From: Bog-473 sp963766995
GTDB lineage: Bacteria > Actinomycetota > Acidimicrobiia > Acidimicrobiales > RAAP-2
DNA length: 64,000 bases
Assembly: GCA_963766995.1 (NCBI GenBank)
Contig: CAVYCE010000001.1
Location: forward strand, 806,001-870,000
Direction of reading: 5' to 3'
Position numbers and translations under genes: made by a program. Below are positions 61,708 through 64,000 of the stretch, in pieces. Every line of letters starts with the position of its first letter. Positions within the stretch are counted from its first letter, which is position 1. The notes beneath the pieces are model-generated. The model did no database searches, was not told where the DNA came from, and worked only from the letters and a program-made list of their open reading frames with translations.

Positions 61708-62142
61708 ATGTGGCGCAAGGGTTCGCTGGCCATCGTAGGAATTGGAGTCTTGGCGCTCGTCATGCCGGCGGTGCCAGCCGGTGCCTCGGGCCTCTCGGTC
61801 AAAGTCTCACCCGCCAAAGGTTTGGTCAACGGCCAAGTGGTCAAGGTGTCGGGGAAGGGTCTCCCAGTCACGACCAAGGGCAAGACCAATTCCTTCTTCG
61901 CCGATGAGTGCACCGCGGCAGTGCAGGGAAAGCTGAGCCCTGCCGACGCGTCCCATTGTGACGAGTCCCTGGCTAAGGCCTTGAAGGTTTCCAAGAAGGG
62001 AGCATTCTCCACCACTTTTAAAGTGGCGACGGGTACCGTCGGCGACGGCATGTGCGGAGTGGCCGGGCACCTCACTTGTGTCATTGGTGTGGGGGACATC
62101 GCCGGACAGGGCACCGTGGTGAAGATCACCTTCAAGGGGTGA
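61708..62142 (+). CDS. Secreted neocarzinostatin-like small beta protein
   Basis: A 144-residue secreted protein. Signal peptide residues 1-26 (VPAGASG cleavage). The mature part (GLSVKVSPAKGLVNGQVVKVSGKGL, four Cys at about 71, 84, 117 and 125) resembles the neocarzinostatin-apoprotein family of immunoglobulin-like domains with two disulfides. In antibiotic producers this fold carries an enediyne chromophore; in Acidimicrobiia and other Actinobacteria similar small secreted proteins are common with no known chromophore, and no enediyne genes are here. ATG 61708 follows a GGAGGA site. Surface or binding role only by inference. Confidence 0.68.
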   Translation: MWRKGSLAIVGIGVLALVMPAVPAGASGLSVKVSPAKGLVNGQVVKVSGKGLPVTTKGKTNSFFADECTAAVQGKLSPADASHCDESLAKALKVSKKGAFSTTFKVATGTVGDGMCGVAGHLTCVIGVGDIAGQGTVVKITFKG

Positions 62143-62155
62143 CGCGCTGAAGTAG

Positions 62156-62773
62156 CTACGCGTCGTGTAACCACTCCAAGTGGTTGAACCCGATGATGCG
62201 GCCGAGGCCCACACCTACTGCCTCTTTGAGGAAGTACGGCACCGTGGCCCATCCCTTAATGGGGGATGTCTTGGTCGGGGTTGGCGATGGCGTGAATCCG
62301 AGCTCAGAAGAGATAGCCATTGACCGGTCCTCATGGAAGGGATCGGTGGCGATGAGTAGCGAGGCAATCCCTCGAGTCTTCAGCATGTGTGCTGCATCAG
62401 CCACGTTCTCGTAGCTGTCGTCACCACCTGCCTGAAGAATGTCAGCCGCAGGCACTCCGTTGGTCTCTAAATAGTGGGCGCCCGCCTGGGACTCGGTGTA
62501 GAGGTCACCCTTCTCCTTGTTGCCGGTCACCATGATCAGGTGTGCGTCGCCGGCTCTATAAAGAGTCAGGGCCTCGTCGAGCCGAGACTGGAGGTCGGGC
62601 GACGGCACGCCGTTGTACTGCGCCGCACCCATCACGAGGATGGCCCCCGCCGGGTGTGGGTCGTAGCTCCGCGAGGTCAGCCACACCTGCACCAGGGTGA
62701 CACCGAAGTAGATGACGATGACGGTCGCTATGAGCCCGATGATCCGGATGGCCAAACGGATCGGGAAGAACAT
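62156..62773 (-). CDS. DUF218/YdcF-like membrane-anchored protein
   Basis: A 205-residue protein with one N-terminal membrane anchor (residues 5-30) and a DUF218 domain outside (IVMGAAQYNGVPSPDLQSRL, TGNKEKGDLYTESQAG and TDPFHEDRSMAIS motifs). SanA/YdcF-like proteins affect envelope integrity. The ATG at 62773 overlaps the gltX stop by one base (TGATG), so it is translated with gltX. It converges on the neocarzinostatin-like gene with 13 bases between stops. Confidence 0.85.
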   Translation of the reverse strand: MFFPIRLAIRIIGLIATVIVIYFGVTLVQVWLTSRSYDPHPAGAILVMGAAQYNGVPSPDLQSRLDEALTLYRAGDAHLIMVTGNKEKGDLYTESQAGAHYLETNGVPAADILQAGGDDSYENVADAAHMLKTRGIASLLIATDPFHEDRSMAISSELGFTPSPTPTKTSPIKGWATVPYFLKEAVGVGLGRIIGFNHLEWLHDA

Positions 62774-64000
62774 CAGCCTGAGTCACCCAGGCGCTCTAGC
62801 GCATTGGCGATTCGGCGTCTTGTTTCATCTCGACCCAGCACCTCGAGGGATTCGAAGAGCGGCGGGCCCACTCGCTTTCCAGTCACCGCCACGCGGATAG
62901 GTGCTTGCGCCTTGCCCAGGGCACGACCCAGTGATTCGCCCAGTTCCAATGTGACACGGTGCAACTCGTCGCGGTTCCATTCACAAGTGGCGTAGGCAGA
63001 GTCGGCACCGCGCAGGAGTGCTCCAGCCACCTCGTCCCGACCGATGGCCTTGTCCCAACTGTCGCCATCCATGACAGGCTCTGACAGGAACAAGAAGTCG
63101 ACCATGTCCGGCACTTCGCTCAGAATGGTCACCCGCTCTTGTACGACGGGGGCAATTCGAGCGAACACTTCGGCATCGAACGATTCCGGTGGCCATGATG
63201 GACCAACATGCTTAGTGGCATCGGCGTCGGGGTCCTGCCAAGCGCCGGGCGACCACTGGTCATCCATTGGGTCCACCCACGGACGAGCCGCAGTGGCAAA
63301 GCCGTTGTCCGTCAGCCCACGAATAAACACGCCGTTGATATGGGCGCACTTCTTGATGTCGAAGAAGGCCGGTGAGCGTTGCACATCTTCTAAGCGGAAG
63401 CGCTCGATCATCAGTTCGATGGGGACGATCTCTTCGTCCCCCGGGCTCCAGCCCAACAGTCCGAGATAGTTGCGGAACGGCTCAGGCAGGTACCCCTGCT
63501 CCCGGTACATCTCCACCGCAACCGGATCCCGCCGCTTGGACAACTTCTTGCCCTGTTCGTTCACCAAGAGTGGCAGGTGCGCAAACGTAGGCAGCGCCAA
63601 ATCACTGCTCGTGGCTCGATTGAGTGCCTCCCACAACATCATCTGCTTGGGTGTGTTGGGCAGGTGTTCCTCGCCACGGATGACGTGCGAAATGGTCATG
63701 GTTCGATCGTCGACGGCGTTGGCCAGGGCGAAAAGCGGGAGTCCGTTCCCCTTCACGCAGATGAAGTCCTCAATGGCCCTATTAGGAAACTCGACGTCAC
63801 CTCGAACCAGGTCGATGACGGTGGTCGTCCCGTCGTCGGGTGTGCAGAATCTCAGTGCCCGCCCGTCGCCGCGCTCGAGTCCGAGGTCTCGGCAATGCCC
63901 GTCATAGCCGGGTGTGGGATCGCCCGCTGCCTTGCGAATGGCAAAGCGGGCGTCGATGTCTTCTCGAGTGCAGGCGCAGGCATAGAGCGCTCCAGCGGCC
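62773..64000 (-). CDS. gltX: Glutamyl-tRNA synthetase, C-terminal part (runs off window)
   Basis: The last ~408 residues of a class I GluRS. The frame is open to the right edge, so the N-terminal HIGH motif lies outside the window. Visible are the Zn-region-like CACTREDIDAR near the right edge, FICVKGNGLP followed by HVIRGEEHLPNTPKQM, the KMSKS-type loop KKLSKRRDPVAV, and the C-terminal anticodon-binding domain. It charges tRNA-Glu, and in most Actinobacteria also loads Glu on tRNA-Gln for the amidotransferase pathway. The stop overlaps the DUF218 start by one base; both tRNAs it may use lie 1.2 kb downstream on the same strand. Confidence 0.93.
   Translation of the reverse strand, partial: AAGALYACACTREDIDARFAIRKAAGDPTPGYDGHCRDLGLERGDGRALRFCTPDDGTTTVIDLVRGDVEFPNRAIEDFICVKGNGLPLFALANAVDDRTMTISHVIRGEEHLPNTPKQMMLWEALNRATSSDLALPTFAHLPLLVNEQGKKLSKRRDPVAVEMYREQGYLPEPFRNYLGLLGWSPGDEEIVPIELMIERFRLEDVQRSPAFFDIKKCAHINGVFIRGLTDNGFATAARPWVDPMDDQWSPGAWQDPDADATKHVGPSWPPESFDAEVFARIAPVVQERVTILSEVPDMVDFLFLSEPVMDGDSWDKAIGRDEVAGALLRGADSAYATCEWNRDELHRVTLELGESLGRALGKAQAPIRVAVTGKRVGPPLFESLEVLGRDETRRRIANALERLGDSG

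Noticed and set aside
61708..62142. Enediyne antibiotic apoprotein and biosynthesis cluster
   Set aside because: Only the neocarzinostatin-like fold is present; no polyketide synthase or maturation genes are in the window.
1..64000. CRISPR arrays, insertion sequences, phage genes or toxin-antitoxin pairs
   Set aside because: No repeated spacers, transposase or integrase motifs, or small paired genes were seen; the small genes here have other explanations.

Overview
The window looks like chromosomal DNA of a high-GC actinobacterium, most likely of the class Acidimicrobiia. This is inferred from gene content, not from a marker-gene search. Pointers are a secreted protein built from GYW-type repeats of 40-48 residues, a small secreted neocarzinostatin-like protein, two mycothiol-dependent maleylpyruvate-isomerase-type (MDMPI) domains, an F420-type luciferase-like oxidoreductase, a DipZ-like CcdA-thioredoxin fusion, a DUF3445 protein and many acyl-CoA and dioxygenase genes. 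I saw no transposase, integrase, phage module or CRISPR array.

Layout. 0-9.5 kb: a GAF/SpoIIE/HATPase regulator entering from the left edge, an orphan ParA-like ATPase, a three-gene NodIJ-like ABC exporter, a GH1 beta-glycosidase, an alpha/beta hydrolase and a two-repeat membrane protein. The last three and the SpoIIE gene carry single-base frameshifts. 9.6-16.6 kb: DipZ-like protein, acyl-CoA synthetase, an Rpf-like cell-wall protein behind a long leader with a CRP-type palindrome, and several small enzymes. 16.7-26.7 kb, mostly rightward: the GYW-repeat secreted protein, a KdpDE-like two-component pair, an SDR, a serine hydrolase, a nitrilase-fold protein whose catalytic Cys is Asn, a nitroreductase, an amidohydrolase and glucose-6-phosphate dehydrogenase.

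26.7-36.7 kb: an ArsR regulator with an SRPBCC-MDMPI fusion, a quinone oxidoreductase/acyltransferase/hydrolase operon, a DUF3445 protein, a TetR-controlled MFS exporter with its operator inside the promoter spacer, and a P450/ferredoxin/hydrolase operon. 36.8-46.8 kb: a PhyH-GNAT-enoyl-CoA hydratase-PhyH operon and a convergent pair of secreted carbohydrate-active proteins (GH94-like and clan GH-A). 46.9-57.6 kb: a cyclic-nucleotide-binding protein, a possible degenerate hemerythrin-like protein, an enoyl-CoA hydratase, a ferritin-like diiron candidate divergent from a TetR gene, a GH4 alpha-galactosidase, a luciferase-like oxidoreductase, a PLD lipoprotein and a sulfotransferase/DUF1214/SDR operon. 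57.6-64 kb: OsmC, aldehyde dehydrogenase, an AlsS-like enzyme, tRNA-Glu(CUC), tRNA-Gln(CUG), the neocarzinostatin-like protein, a DUF218 protein and gltX running off the right edge.

The content suggests a free-living aerobic heterotroph that degrades lipids, xenobiotic-like compounds and plant or microbial sugars. Genes are tightly packed: most operon neighbours overlap by 1-11 bases and many convergent pairs are only 0-25 bases apart. Only one stretch longer than 300 bases (12937-13553) lacks a gene. I found no clear multi-gene defence or mobile system. The most unusual items are the Cys-less nitrilase-fold protein, the secreted GH94-like protein, the SRPBCC-MDMPI fusion, the diiron candidate facing its TetR regulator, and three well-formed operators.
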